DNA of 64,000 nt from Amblyornis subalaris (Eukaryota > Chordata > Aves > Passeriformes > Ptilonorhynchidae): assembly GCA_018881555.1 (NCBI GenBank), contig JACAXG010000025.1, positions 3,727,899 through 3,791,898 on the forward strand, given 5' to 3'. Of the stretch, positions 24,881-35,880 are shown in pieces; position 1 is the first letter of the stretch; each line of letters opens with the position of its first letter. A program made the translations under genes and the position numbers. The notes beneath the pieces are model-generated. The model ran no database searches. It was not told where the DNA came from and saw only the letters and a list, made by a program, of their open reading frames with translations.

Positions 24881-27800
24881 TGAGAATGCAAACACAGTGG
24901 CTGTCCCCGTGTGCTGACCAGGAAGGAGGAATTTTTATTTTCCCGTCATGGCCACAGGTGCAAGCCCAGGACAGGGAGGAACTTGCCTGCCCATACCAGG
25001 AAGTTTCGGTGCAGGTCAAGCATAACCCCTCTTCTGGAGTGGCGACNAGTGGAAAGGGCAACTGGGGGAAATACTCAGGGTTTTTACCAGCGAGGTACCT
25101 GAGAACAGAATTCCTGTATAAGCCCCATATGCAGTGAGCACCTCTGAACAGAGATGTCTGAGTTTGGGGACAGAGCAAGAACTGGACAACTTCTCAAGGT
25201 CTCCACCAGTGACATTTGTGTTGTTCCTATGCTAGAGGTTTAACTGAGATCCCATTTTCTCGAACACCTTCCTGCTTAAATGGTGTATTATGTTAGTACG
25301 TATGCTGTAAATAATAATGATCGTGATAATAATCAAGAGGGCTGTTTAGCAAGGTTGAGCTGTGGTTGTGCATGTACTTCTTAGATGCATGTGGCTTTTG
25401 NGGGTGGTGTTTAACAGGACAGCAAGTCCTCTAGCAGTGGGCTGTGGCTGTAACGAGCATGGATCGTTAGGAGCAGCAGTCAATAGATCCTTTTCCTACC
25501 TTTCTGCCAGAAACCAGTGAAAACGTGTTACAAAAATTCGAGCCTCCCAGCCATTTGGAAAAAGCTTCGTGCTCCACTCTGTAATGTCAGCAGGCAGGGA
25601 CACAGTGTTCCCACACACTCCGCTCCCCCATGTGAGTGCACCCACCACCTTACAGGGACCTCACATGGGTCCAAAGCATCTGAAGCCCAGAAGCACCAGG
25701 CTGGGTTTTGGCCTGGGGCAGGACAGTGCGTAGTCTGCTCTGGGTGGTATCTGTTGAGGACAGCGGGCAGCCAGACAGGAGCAATTTGTGGCTTCCCAGA
25801 AACAGTGCCTGGTGTTTTGCTACTCCCCATTCCTTCTGCGGGGAAGGGTTGGTAATGGCTCCTGTTAGGGAGCTTCCTCTGGCTAGCCTGGAGTGGGGAG
25901 AAGACACTATGCCCTCAGCTCAGAGCAGAGGACAGCCACATGCTCTACTGTGCGTATTTCCTGCCTCACAGGACTCATGGATTAGGACATCTGCAGCACA
26001 GTTCTTTTGGCCTGCCCTGGGTCAAGAGCCTTTTGAGATGCTTGTCCCTTTTATCCTGGGCACCAGCGCATCAGACCAGACATGAAGCCGTGGGGTGGCT
26101 CTGTGTTGAGTTCAGTCTCCTGCCTTGGCTGTAACGTCATCATCCCTTTGAATTGTCTACAGCCCATGAGCCACCTCCAAGCTAGCCAGACATCCTTGGC
26201 TTGGCCAACAATGTCATTCTGTGTGGCCAGCAAGCCTGGAACCTCTACTGAGAGGTGACCTCCTCCTGAGCTGTGGGGAGAAGGGATGGAGGTGTGTGAG
26301 CCACCGACCTTCTGCTTCCCACTGTCCCTTTTCTGGGGACACCATGAGTAGGGCCGTCCTGCCCATGCCTTGTGCCCACAGAGATGCAGCTCTGCCTCTG
26401 CAGACAGCTGCTGGGCTGGCAGGGCAGATGGGAGTAGGCGGGAAGGGGCTGTGTGACAGGCCAGAACCTGACAGCNAGGGAGGAGGAGCTCCAGCCTCCT
26501 TCCTGAGTCGCAGACAGACACACCTAGGGCTCATTTGGGGAAACCGGGTGTTGCTCCTGCCGGCATCTCCTCAGGCGTGGAGACACAGCAGTGCCAATGC
26601 TGCCTGCCATGAGCCAGCCCGGGGGCAGACAGAGGTTAATGAATGAGCTGGTGGGTGAGGATGGACAGGCGGGTGCAGGAGCTCTGGAGATGCTGACGTG
26701 AGTGTCTGGTCCTGGCTACAGTGGGCAGCTGCAGGTTGATGTGGATAGGCCAGCCAGGAAGAGAGGGGAGGGGCTGCAGGGGTGCTGCATGCCCCGGCTC
26801 TGCCTTTCCCTCTCCTCTTGGCATCGGGAAGTTCCCTCACCAGCTGCCCAGAGCTCATCAGGAGCTTCTGTGTCAGGGCCTCTGCCCTTCAGTTTGTCAA
26901 AATTGGCTTGTCAGAAGATGGGGCTGCATCTGCCTTGTGGCTGAAGGAAATTTGGCTATAAAAAACTTCAGAGGGTGCAGGAAAGGGATCCCTTCAAGGC
27001 ATCCATGGAGTTCTCAGAGGGATATAAAGACCCAAACTAGACAGCATTGCTGAGTCACAGGTGAAGGAGTCCCACCATATGTTCCTGCTTGAGAGGGAAC
27101 CCATGCACACCAGGGAGAGTGAAGGGAGTCAGTTCCAGGTGCTTTTTCAGCCCTTCAGAGAGCACTGGACTCAGGTTGGGAGCTGGGCAGCTTTCAGTTC
27201 ACATCAGTCCTCAGCTTCCTCTGCAACAGCCCTGAGCTCCTGTGGCTCCCATCTCCCCTTGCTGAAAGGCCTCCACATTAGTTCCCAGCTCACTCGGGCT
27301 TGCGGGCAGCCTGCAGGGAGAGGAGAGAGGTGTTTACAGAGGGTAAAGCTGCTGACCATATGAGCAGGCTGACCTGCTGCAAACACCCTTTGCATAGTGA
27401 GTCCTGGGGACTGGACACCCCGCACTGTTTTTGTGACTGAATCCTCGCTGCCTTGTATCCTTTATTTGTTACTTGTTTTTATTTGTTAGGATTGCCCTAA
27501 GAAGCTGTGCCTCACTTATTTGTTATTGCAGAGGTAATGAGCTGTGCCCTTTTTGTGTTACTGTGGGGTTGCCAGCACCACTGTGAAACCTCCCCTCTCC
27601 TTATTACCTTAGGGCAGCCCAGGGAGATACCCTGGCTGTGCCTTCTCCAGCCCTGGCCATGGGTGCCAGAGGGNATTCCTGGGATGGAACACAGTGTATT
27701 TCATTGTTGTGGAAGGGCTTAGTCACTGCAGTCACTGCAAGGTTCTTTAAGACCTTGAGTTGCCACAATATCTTTTGAGGCAAAGGATGCGCTTCAGCTG

Positions 27801-29576
27801 CACCTTGTACAGTTTCATTTCCTGAAGAGTCATCCCCAATGTACTCAGTCTCTTCCCTATCCCTTGTCTGTCATCCTCTTGGAATAGAGGAGCCCTGACC
27901 TGTGCAGGCAGTTGACTCCTGCAACAAGGAATAAAACCCCAAGCATGTGAGCATCATGGGTCNAAATGACAAAATGATCCCGTCCTGGGGAGCCGTGTGA
28001 GTCCTGGGGATGGTGCAGGGGGTTATTTATGTTGCTGTGGTCAGTTAGGAGGGTGCCAAGTCTGGGATGCTGATCCAGTGCTGTTCTTGTGGAAATAGAA
28101 AAAACAAAGGGCCACTTTAATAAATAAGTATCCATGAGAAACTTTCCAGTTTTTGCCGGGAGAGTGCAAGTTTGCCTTGGCAAGGAGGAATAGGAGACTG
28201 GTACCTGTGGCTGGCCTGGGCACCCAGTGACCAGCGTGTCCCCTTGGTCACCTCCAAACCTTCCAGCTGGGGTGTGTGTGACAGGTGGGCGCTGCCATTT
28301 GCCACTGAACATCTTGTCTATGTCCCTCACTGGGCATCTTCAGGTATCCCTTGGCAGCAGTGGCATCCTCTTCACCTTCCTCCCTCCTGGTGCTGCATCT
28401 GGGCTCCAGGGAGCGGTCAGTCTGCAGGGAGAATCCTGTTTGCCTTGTTGGGGGTGTATATCTGCTTTTATTTTCATCTTGAGCCTTTTTCCCTCCTGTG
28501 GGAGGGAATAAGCCAGGTTCACTGGCATAGAAGTTGCAGGAGATGCTGTTCAGGGATGGATTTCATCTGTTCTGATGCTTTTCCTTCTGCTGCAGTGAGT
28601 TTCCTCATGGTTGCCTGCTGGTCCCAGCACAGACTTGGCATCAGCATTGGACTGCTGGGAACCAGGGGTCAGGAGACCAGGAACCNCAGGAGCTTTAAAC
28701 TGTATTCAAATTTAGTCCAGAAATAACCCTTTTTTACTCTGGTGGCTGTACTAAATGTCACAAGTCATCTAAGTTTAGACTGTCAGCAACTTGCTCCTAT
28801 ATATAACTGCACAGGGCTCCTGACTGCATCCTGCTGTCAGAGGTTATGCTGGGGGATCTACAGGAAGATGAGTGCCATGGACAGAACCTAAACATGCTCT
28901 CCCCCTTTGCTGTCGGTACCATCAGTGGCGGCTGTGGTCAGGCAGCACCACTTGGCAGCATTACCCTTGGCTTTGCTGGCTGCCTGGTGTGTGCCAGCAC
29001 ACAGGGTCTAGTTTGGTCCTGTAAGTGTGGAGATCCAGCACTTGTCACCAGCATCTTTGGTATCACTGCTGAAGTGGTTTTGCTGTGTGATTGACCTTGG
29101 TTTTGGAGTTGTCTCATTTTTGAGCATTCCTGGCTGTTGCTCTTGCCTCCTCGAGGCAGCGTGGAGTGTGTATGCGTCACTTAATCCTCTCAACATGGAT
29201 AAAGAGGGGCTTCTCTGCCTCATTTATGTCATCTGGCCCTTTTTCGATGTAGGATGACCGTCACACTAGTCTTCTTCCACAAAAACGATGATGGGTCTTG
29301 TATGTAGAAGCCCATCCTAGACCTCCAGCTCCTCCATGCTCTCAAGACACCTTCCTGTCCCAAGCTCAGAGGCCACACAAAAACCTCATGAAGTCCCACA
29401 CAGTGGGATAATGCCAGGGCTNTAGGCAGCAGCTGGGAAAGGGGTTTCTTTGGTTATTTGTTTTCATCCTGCCTGGTGCAAAGATCTCCTCTAGGGTTAG
29501 GCCGGAGGCTCTCTGTCAAAAGCAAGCCCCAGTCAGCTCATGGAGACCTGACAGTTCGGTACCCCTTCTTTTCCAG

Positions 29577-29803
29577 AACGGGAGTCCCGAGAGCATGAGG
29601 AGCCAACCACATCAGAGATGACAGAGGAGACCTACCCGCCCAAGGCCTACCGGCCCAAGCACGGGCGCCTCTCCGAGCTCAAGGCTGAAGCCCTGAAGAA
29701 GGACCGCCGGAAGAAGCTGACCCTGGCCAAGTTCGTGGGCATGGCCGAGAACACAGCGCACCCTCGTGTCGTCATCCCCGAGCTCCGGCAGGAGTTTGAG
29801 CTG
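29577..29803 (+). CDS. IGFBP5: IGFBP5 coding exon 2: central linker
   Basis: 227 bp, completing Glu111 and encoding through Leu186. This is the non-conserved flexible linker of IGFBPs, but it contains IGFBP5-specific blocks: RESREHEEPTTSEM near its start, a basic KKDRRKKL at 151-158, and AENTAHPR. In human IGFBP5 the basic stretch contributes to heparin binding, and the adjacent LTQSKFVGG segment is the PAPP-A cleavage region. Here that segment reads LTLAKFVGM, so the residue before the scissile bond is Ala rather than Ser. The acceptor is TTTTCCAG and the donor CTG|GTGGGT, phase 0, which keeps the frame into the next exon. Confidence 0.96.
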
Positions 29804-29971
29804 GTGGGTTCTTCTTGCTTTCCCTCCATGGGGCTCCCGTGGGAAGGTGACTGTGGGAGGGCTTTTGCCCCTGGGGAGCGGGTTCCAGTGGGGGGGTCCT
29901 GGGGGCTTTTGTAGCTGGAGGCTTNTGCGAGGTGCTCCCATTCTCACACTTGGTCTTCTCGCCACGTGCAG
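29804..29971 (+). other. IGFBP5: IGFBP5 intron 2
   Basis: A short 168-bp intron with GTGGGT donor and CACGTGCAG acceptor. The position is confirmed because the frame is phase 0 on both sides and the flanking protein segments join as in the family. It contains one n. No other feature is visible. Confidence 0.92.
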
Positions 29972-30091
29972 GGCCCCTGCCGCAGGCACATGGAGGCGTC
30001 CCTGCAGGAGCTAAAGAGCAGCCAGCGGATGGTCCCCCGTGCTGTCCACCTCCCCAACTGCGACCGCAAGGGCTTCTACAAGAGGAAGCAG
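29972..30091 (+). CDS. IGFBP5: IGFBP5 coding exon 3: first half of thyroglobulin type-1 domain
   Basis: 120 bp encoding residues 187-226, from GPCRRHMEASLQEL to NCDRKGFYKRKQ. It carries two of the six C-domain cysteines (189 and 216) and the start of the basic cluster that in IGFBP5 binds heparin, extracellular matrix, the acid-labile subunit and importin. The 120-bp length and phase 0 at both ends match the conserved structure of the family. The donor is CAG|GTAAGA. Confidence 0.97.
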
Positions 30092-30505
30092 GTAAGAGCC
30101 CCACAGAGGGATGTTCCTCACCCAGGAAGGCTTTACTCTGCTGTTGCCCTGGATGGGAAGGATGGAGGTTTTTCCTCTCCTGGATTGGTGGGAATGTTGC
30201 TGTGAGCATCTCCATACACATTTGGTGGTGGGTGGCCTTGCTGATGGCTCCAAGTGCCATCTGGCCTGAAGCAAGCATCCTGAAGGAGATGGTGCGGGAT
30301 GGGGGAAAAGTCAGAGAACCCTGGGCTGGGGTAGCAGTTGAGATAGGGATGTGCTGAAAACAGAGAGCAGGAGTCAGGTCCTACCCAGGGGATTGCATCA
30401 CTGGCATGAAAGGGGCAAGGCCAGGGTTGATCCTGATGCCCAGGGAGGGAGCCATGTGGCATCTGGTGGCCAGCTCCTGATCTCTTCCCTTGGGTGTCTC
30501 CCCAG
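30092..30505 (+). other. IGFBP5: IGFBP5 intron 3
   Basis: A 414-bp intron with GTAAGA donor and CTCCCCAG acceptor. No repeat, RNA or conserved frame is recognised. Confidence 0.92.
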
Positions 30506-30637
30506 TGCAAGCCCTCCCGAGGCCGGAAGCGTGGGTTGTGTTGGTGTGTGGACAAGTATGGCATGAAGCTGCCGGGGACTGACTACCTGAGTGGAGACCT
30601 GCAGTGCCACGCGTTCGACAGCAGCAATGTGGAGTGA
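30506..30637 (+). CDS. IGFBP5: IGFBP5 coding exon 4: end of thyroglobulin type-1 domain and stop
   Basis: Encodes residues 227-269 and a TGA stop at 30635-30637. It begins CKPSRGRKRG, completing the basic cluster spanning Arg218-Arg235, and continues with the diagnostic CWCV at 238-241, KYGMKLPG, and the C-terminal QCHAFDSSNVE. Cysteines 227, 238, 240 and 260 complete the six of the C-terminal domain. Total length is 269 residues against 272 in human. The shortfall includes a signal peptide about two residues shorter. No frameshift or lost cysteine is seen, so the gene appears intact. Confidence 0.97.
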   Translation, partial: CKPSRGRKRGLCWCVDKYGMKLPGTDYLSGDLQCHAFDSSNVE

Positions 30638-30749
30638 AGCCGCCTCCCCCTCCCTCCACCCCATCACTACCTACCCAGACTCCCTTCCACCCTCCCCTCC
30701 ACACCTCCCCACGCCCCGGGACTCCGATTCCTTTCATCTCATGTAAGAC

Positions 30750-30976
30750 GAAAAAAAGAAAGGAAAAGAAAAAAGAGAAAGGAAGGAAAATGGAAAAAAC
30801 AGAAAGGGAAAGAAAGAAGGAAGAGAAGTAAGGAAAGGAAAAGCAAAAAGAGAGAAAAGAAAGAAAAAAGAGAAAAGAAAAAAGAAAAAGAAGAAAAAAG
30901 AGAGAAGAAAAGAGAAGAGAAAAGAAAAAAGAAAAGAAAAGATAAGAGAAAAGAAAAAGAAGAGAAAAGAGAAAAA
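30750..30976 (+). repeat. Polypurine (GAAA/GAAAA)n tract in IGFBP5 3' UTR
   Basis: About 227 nt with only five pyrimidines in the mRNA-sense strand, starting 112 nt after the stop codon. It is composed of irregular A and G runs, not a clean microsatellite. The opposite strand gives a spurious Phe/Ser/Leu-rich frame. Confidence 0.93.
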
Positions 30977-33260
30977 TAAACCCTGAAGAAACTGAGGACT
31001 CGGAATCTACAGCAGCCTTTTGACAACAAGGACTCAGCAAGGAAAGGATAGAGCCAGAGACAAACCAGCCGTGGCCACTCTGCCATCCTGCACCTCTCCC
31101 AACTCGCTTGCACCCCTCTGCCACAAGCAGAGGTCACTCTGATGTAGGAAGCTCTCCGAGTTGGTGATTTTCCAGTAGGGGTATTGGGCAGGTTCATTTC
31201 TTCTTTTTATATTTTCTTCATGTTAGCTAGTTGATTCCTAAAGGGTCTTGAGAGAAAATCTTGCGGCCACCAATGTTCCCCTTGCAGTCCTCTGGAGTGT
31301 CCTCCCCATGTTGCTGGGACTCACTTGAGTTGACTTGATTTCCATCTCAAATGACTGCCCCCAATCCAGGCAGATTTCAACACAGGAGGAGGTGTGGGAT
31401 TGTTGACTTCATGTCTGGAAATGAGCTGGGGAAAGAAACATAGATCCTGCAATGACAGAAATACCCCCAGAAAATATCTGTGGACTTCAAAAAAAAATCA
31501 TCCAGAAAGGAAATATNTTCTTTCCTGTCCAGTTTGTCTTGAGTGGAAGGTCAGAAATCTTCTTGGACAAGCAGGACTCTGATGGTTGTCCATCCAGGTG
31601 TGGAAGCATTCGTCACCTGCATGCACGTGTGTGTGTGCATTGACATGGCTTTTCCTCCTTGCAAAACTTCACCTTGAAACCTGCAAACTGGAGGTTTCCA
31701 TGTAATATGTAATTGAGGATATGCTGCCCCTCCCAAAAACAAACAATAGCCTGCTGGATTAAGCACAGAAGCAGAGTTATGGAGGAGCATTGGGCCCAAT
31801 CAGGGCCCCATCAACACTGAGGGCTGCATCCGAGCCGACCCCGCTGTTACTCTACTGCTGTCCAGACTGAAGTATTCCTACATGGGGACAGGGGAATCAG
31901 GGCCAAAACTCTTCACCACCCTTTGCCACCACAAAGACGACCAACTATGGAGATTTTTATTTCTTTTTTCACAGTCAAAAATGTGGTTTGCTCCAGGGGA
32001 AAAAAAAAACCCCAAACCTCCACTTTGTTTCATCGTGGTTTTTTGTTAAGGCTGGTTTTTATCTTTTCCTGTGGGTAGGAAAACGCCAGTCTCCATCCTT
32101 TTGCATTGAGGATACTGCTCATGTTGCCACGGCTGATTCCCACAACCCTCCAGTAAGATCCTGTGATGGGCCCTTGCCTATAACCTGGGACCCAGCTCCT
32201 TGCTGAGTGACAGCACCCACTGCACCATGGAGACCCACTGCCTCAGCATGCTGGGACAGCCCTCGGCTGCCTTCCTGACTCATTTGTTTTTAATTTTTGT
32301 GTTCAATTTTGGGACTGTTGCCTCTTGCTTATCCATGACAAGGGTCTCCACGATGTTGGTGCTGGGAGGAGATCCTGCAGCAAAGGGAAGGAAGGAAAGG
32401 AAAGGGAGCTGTGGGGTCTGGGTGCTGCGGTCCTAGTGAGCAAACACACAGCCACTGGGAACCACATCCCATTGCCATGGCTGGAGCTGGCAGCTGGCAC
32501 TGGCCAAAGGACACAGCTGATCTCAGGGTGAAGGTTCTTGCACCCCCAAAGCCCCTTTGAGCTTCCTGAACCTGGCAGAGAGAAAAGGAGGTCCACAACA
32601 CCACCGGGTCCCCACCAGTGGGGATGGGACAAGGGAGATTCAGCGCCAAGGGGTTCTGGTGAAGGCTTTCTTGCCATCACAGGCTGGGAACCCTCATAGC
32701 CTCCCATGATACGGCATCACTCCCCTAAGCACCCCGTGGGCCCCCCACCATGACGCTTGCCCTGATCGAGGGCAGGACTGGACACCTGCGGTTATTTCCC
32801 TCCAAGTTACAGAGGGGGCGAGTTTTGCCAATGGACTTCCACGGAGACCCAGCGGAACACATTTGGACCTGGGGACAAAGCACTCTTCCTTCCTGAAAAG
32901 AAGGAAGTGTGCCATCAAATGCAGATCTGCCCCCAAAAAAGCCTCTTTGAGCAGTGTAACCCCTGTGTTGCTGGAGGGGAGCATGGCGGGGGCTGAGGGA
33001 GGGGACCCCTCCGGGCTCTGCAGGGCTGATGGAGCAGGGTTGGTTTAACCAGAGTGGTGGGTTAATGCTGGGGTGCAAGTGNGGTGAAGAATGGGGTGAA
33101 GACAGCAGGAGGAGGAGGAGCTTGTGCTAACCCCAAGGGCCACTGGTCACCATCGTTGACACTGTCCACTTGCTGATCCCTGTGCAAAACCTCCTGACTG
33201 TTACAGGCCAGTACCACCTTTCCCAGGACCCTTCCTTCCTTCTCTCTTCCTCTTTCTTGC

Positions 33261-33295
33261 TTTTTTGTTTGTTTGTTTGTTTGTTTTGTTGTTTA
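33261..33295 (+). repeat. (GTTT)n low-complexity tract
   Basis: Five or more GTTT-type units inside the IGFBP5 3' UTR, decaying to TTGTTTAA. Confidence 0.88.
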
Positions 33296-34165
33296 ATTTC
33301 CCAAAACTTGAAAGCCTTTGGCTGCAGAGAAAGGAGACGTGCTGCCGGGGTGGGATGGGAGCAGGCAGAGGGCAGCAGATCCCCATGGACCTTGCCTTTG
33401 GGAGGATGCTTTTGCAAGGTGGGGGTCAGCTCACGTGGCCCTGTGGTGGCATCATGACGAGGCCACCACGATGACACTGGGAGGGGGACACAGGGTGATT
33501 CCCTGCCCTCTCCCTACAAAGCAAGTAGGCCCCAGGAGCCAGAACACCAAAATCCATCCCACACAGCCTCCCTCGCCCCTGCACATCCCATGCTGGATGG
33601 CACTGCCTGTCCTATCCCCACCAACCCGGGGAGAGGATGATGGAAATCTGGCTGCACCACCCTCACCCCCCAGATCACCTCAGCTCCCAGGATGGGGCAC
33701 CAAGCAACCCCCCAGCTGCCCGCTACTTCAAGGAACCCCAGCAGGACGAGGCTGTTTACAGGCTGCACTAATATTTAGGACCAGGGTTGGAGCCTGGGTT
33801 GGGCTGGGAATGGAAGTGACTTCAGGAGGGGTTGGTCACCCCCTGCAGTGGCAGTGACGAGGTGCTTCTGTTCTCAGCACCCAGCAGCACCCCTTTGCAT
33901 ATAGGGTGAGAAAACCAAAAGGGGCAAATTTGGAAGCTGGGGAGGGTAGGGGGTTGAGGCACACCAGGAGATGCTGGCAATTCATGCATCGGGGGGGTGA
34001 GGCTCTCCCGGTTTGCACGGAGACCACGCCGTTATCTAGGATGCGAGCTGGGAAGGAGAGGACGAGGATGGCTCAGGGGTCAGGACAGCCCTCCCACCAC
34101 ATCTGAATAGGGAGTGGCACTCAGTGGCTGGGCTACCCCTTGTCTGTACTGCAGTGGACTTTGAA

Positions 34166-34173
34166 AACCACTA
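34166..34173 (+). promoter_or_regulatory. miR-140-5p 8-mer seed match in IGFBP5 3' UTR
   Basis: AACCACTA is complementary to nucleotides 2-8 of miR-140-5p with A opposite position 1. IGFBP5 is an established miR-140 target in chondrocytes, and the site lies in the distal 3' UTR of the sense strand. Presence of the site is seen; its use in this species is inferred. Confidence 0.6.
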
Positions 34174-34186
34174 GTACAAGAGCATT

Positions 34187-34194
34187 TTGCACTA
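34187..34194 (+). promoter_or_regulatory. miR-130/301/454-family 8-mer seed match
   Basis: TTGCACTA, complementary to the AGUGCAA seed family, begins 21 nt after the start of the miR-140 match. That spacing is within the range at which two bound miRNAs can act cooperatively. One 8-mer is weak evidence by itself. Confidence 0.4.
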
Positions 34195-34864
34195 TTTCTC
34201 CGCTCTCTCCCCCCTTCCCTTTTTCTCCACCTTCCCCATGAAAATTCTTTTTTGCTGTTGGTTTGGTTTACTTTTTTTTTTTCTTTTTTTTGGTTATTGT
34301 TGTTGTTGAATTTTTTTCCCCCCAAATGGAGCATTGTATATTTAAAGAACTGTCAGTTCACCTCGCTTCCAGACCGCTGTCCTGGCCCTGGCTAGGAGCC
34401 CTGCCTGCTGTGGCCCCCTCCCCAGCCCCACCAGCCCCCGCCACTGCCACCGGGACAGACGTCACCGCGCACGTTACCCACCGTTGTAACACAGTTGTTA
34501 AAACACACCAGATTCCGAGTTTCCTGCCTGGTTTTTATCTTTAAGCAATACTCACTACACATTTTACGGTAGCTTTTTATAGCTTTACATACATACGGTA
34601 GCTCTGTTGTTTCGTTTTGTTTTTGTTTTGGTTTTTTTTCCAGTAAACAAGAAATACTCATAATCTTACTGGTGGGAAAAAAAAAAAGCAGTTTGTGAAA
34701 AACTGACAATGGAAGAAGAGCTTAATGCTCTGTTTAGCATTTTGTACTTAAAAAAAAAATCTCACATTTTATTAAAAAGTGAAGATTGCTGTATACTATT
34801 TATTCAACTTATAATTTATGTTACTCTTTGATCTTTGTCTTTTCTCATGACAAAGCATTTATTT

Positions 34865-34870
34865 AATAAA
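34865..34870 (+). terminator. IGFBP5: IGFBP5 distal poly(A) signal
   Basis: A canonical AATAAA closes the AT-rich end of the 3' UTR. It is followed by a GT/T-containing stretch (ttagcttgtgcctg), and composition then returns to GC-rich intergenic sequence. Cleavage is expected about 10-25 nt downstream. Confidence 0.8.
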
Positions 34871-35689
34871 GTTATGCATTCAGTTAGCTTGTGCCTGACC
34901 CTCGTGGAGCATCTGTGTGCCGGGGCCTGCCAGTGAGCTGCTCCAGCCCCGANCATCCACAGCTGGCTGTGTCAGGCCCCTTGAGGGGCTCAGCCAGCTC
35001 CGTAGGGGTGCTCAGGGAGGTTCAGGGCATGGGACAAAATGGTGGCAATGCTTTAGGGGAGCTTTTGATACCAGAGTAATCTGCTAGGTGAGTGGTTAAA
35101 GTTGCAAGTTTAACTTCAGAGCTTCCTGAGAGCAGACCTCCACTGTTCCTTTAGAATTTTCTTTGCGTGGATGTGGCAGTGGGACACAGCACACACATTC
35201 AGCCAGCTTATCNGGGGAGAGTGCCTGGCAACCAGTGAGGTTAAGCCCCTAAATGCTATCCCAAACCGAGCTCCACAGCTTGTGCTCAGACGTGCTGTTT
35301 TAGCCTCAGACCATTCTGGGCCGCTGGAAGATTTGCCCCAGTGTCCCATAGTGCAGGAACACTGCCCAGCCCAGCCAGGCCATGGTCCTCAGACACTTTG
35401 TAGTAGCTCTTGGTGACTCTTCCCACTGCCCTGTGCCCACCCAGTGCCGGATCTGACCCTGTCCCACAGCCCAGCCAGCCTTCATTCTCCCACTCACCCC
35501 CTCACCTCCCTCCTCCCGGGCCCCTCTTCCCCTTCATTCACCTGCCAGCATCACCCCATATGCCCAGAGCAGGGTGGGAGACACAATCATCCCCCTTGTC
35601 CCTGCACTAGGGACCGTGGGTTGCCAGGGCTGTGCTAACACGCTTCCCCCCCGCCTCTTTTTGCACCCCAGGGGCTGCCACAGCCACAC

Positions 35690-35880
35690 ACTCTCTCCCG
35701 GCAGGGACGAGCCCGATCCCCCACAGGCACCGCCCGGGGCAGGAGCCGCGCGGCGCCGCGGCCGCCACCAGGCGGCGCCATAACCCCGCCGCCATGCCCT
35801 CAGCGCCCGTTCGGCTGGGCAGGGCCTGCCCAGGGACTCCAGGCAGAGCCGCTGCCACCGGGCTTTCCATCCAAAACCTT
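35690..35880. promoter_or_regulatory. Intergenic CpG-rich block
   Basis: A short, very CpG-dense segment (ggagccgcgcggcgccgcgg and the following bases) is isolated between two 3' UTRs, where no promoter is expected. It includes gccgccATGc at 35788-35797, opening a 37-codon frame that ends at 35907 and resembles no protein I know. It could be an enhancer or insulator, a non-coding RNA promoter, or chance. Confidence 0.45.
35765..35779 (+). promoter_or_regulatory. Candidate CTCF site
   Basis: CCACCAGGCGGCGCC matches the vertebrate CTCF core consensus CCASYAGRKGGCRSY at 14 of 15 positions; the mismatch is C at the K position. It sits in a CpG-rich patch between the two genes, a plausible place for an insulator. 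Binding is inferred. Confidence 0.5.

Larger units (their letters stand above)
12166..29576 (+). other. IGFBP5: IGFBP5 intron 1
   Basis: This 17.4 kb intron is bounded by a GTGAGT donor and a TTTTCCAG acceptor. A large first intron is normal for this family. It holds a pyrimidine-rich degenerate tandem array at its 5' end, (TGCG)n near 16.6 kb, a T-rich tract near 17.37 kb, a CpG-rich block near 24.5 kb and a triplicated 20-mer at 24.8 kb. An AT-rich stretch around 19.6-19.85 kb has several homeodomain-type TAAT/ATTA cores. I see no extra exon and no other gene in it. Confidence 0.9.
30638..34888 (+). other. IGFBP5: IGFBP5 3' untranslated region
   Basis: From the stop codon to about 18 nt past the AATAAA at 34865-34870, roughly 4.25 kb. 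IGFBP5 transcripts in vertebrates are about 6 kb with a very long 3' UTR, which this matches. Landmarks are a polypurine tract right after the stop, an early AATAAA at 30975-30980, a (GTTT)n at 33261-33295, a miRNA seed-match pair near 34.17-34.19 kb and an AT-rich terminal 500 nt typical of unstable growth-factor messages. Whether shorter isoforms exist cannot be seen. Confidence 0.8.

Noticed and set aside
30381..31124. Minus-strand 247-codon frame with a Phe/Leu/Ser-rich region resembling membrane segments
   Set aside because: Complement of the polypurine tract in the IGFBP5 3' UTR and exon 4; apparent hydrophobicity is a composition artefact.
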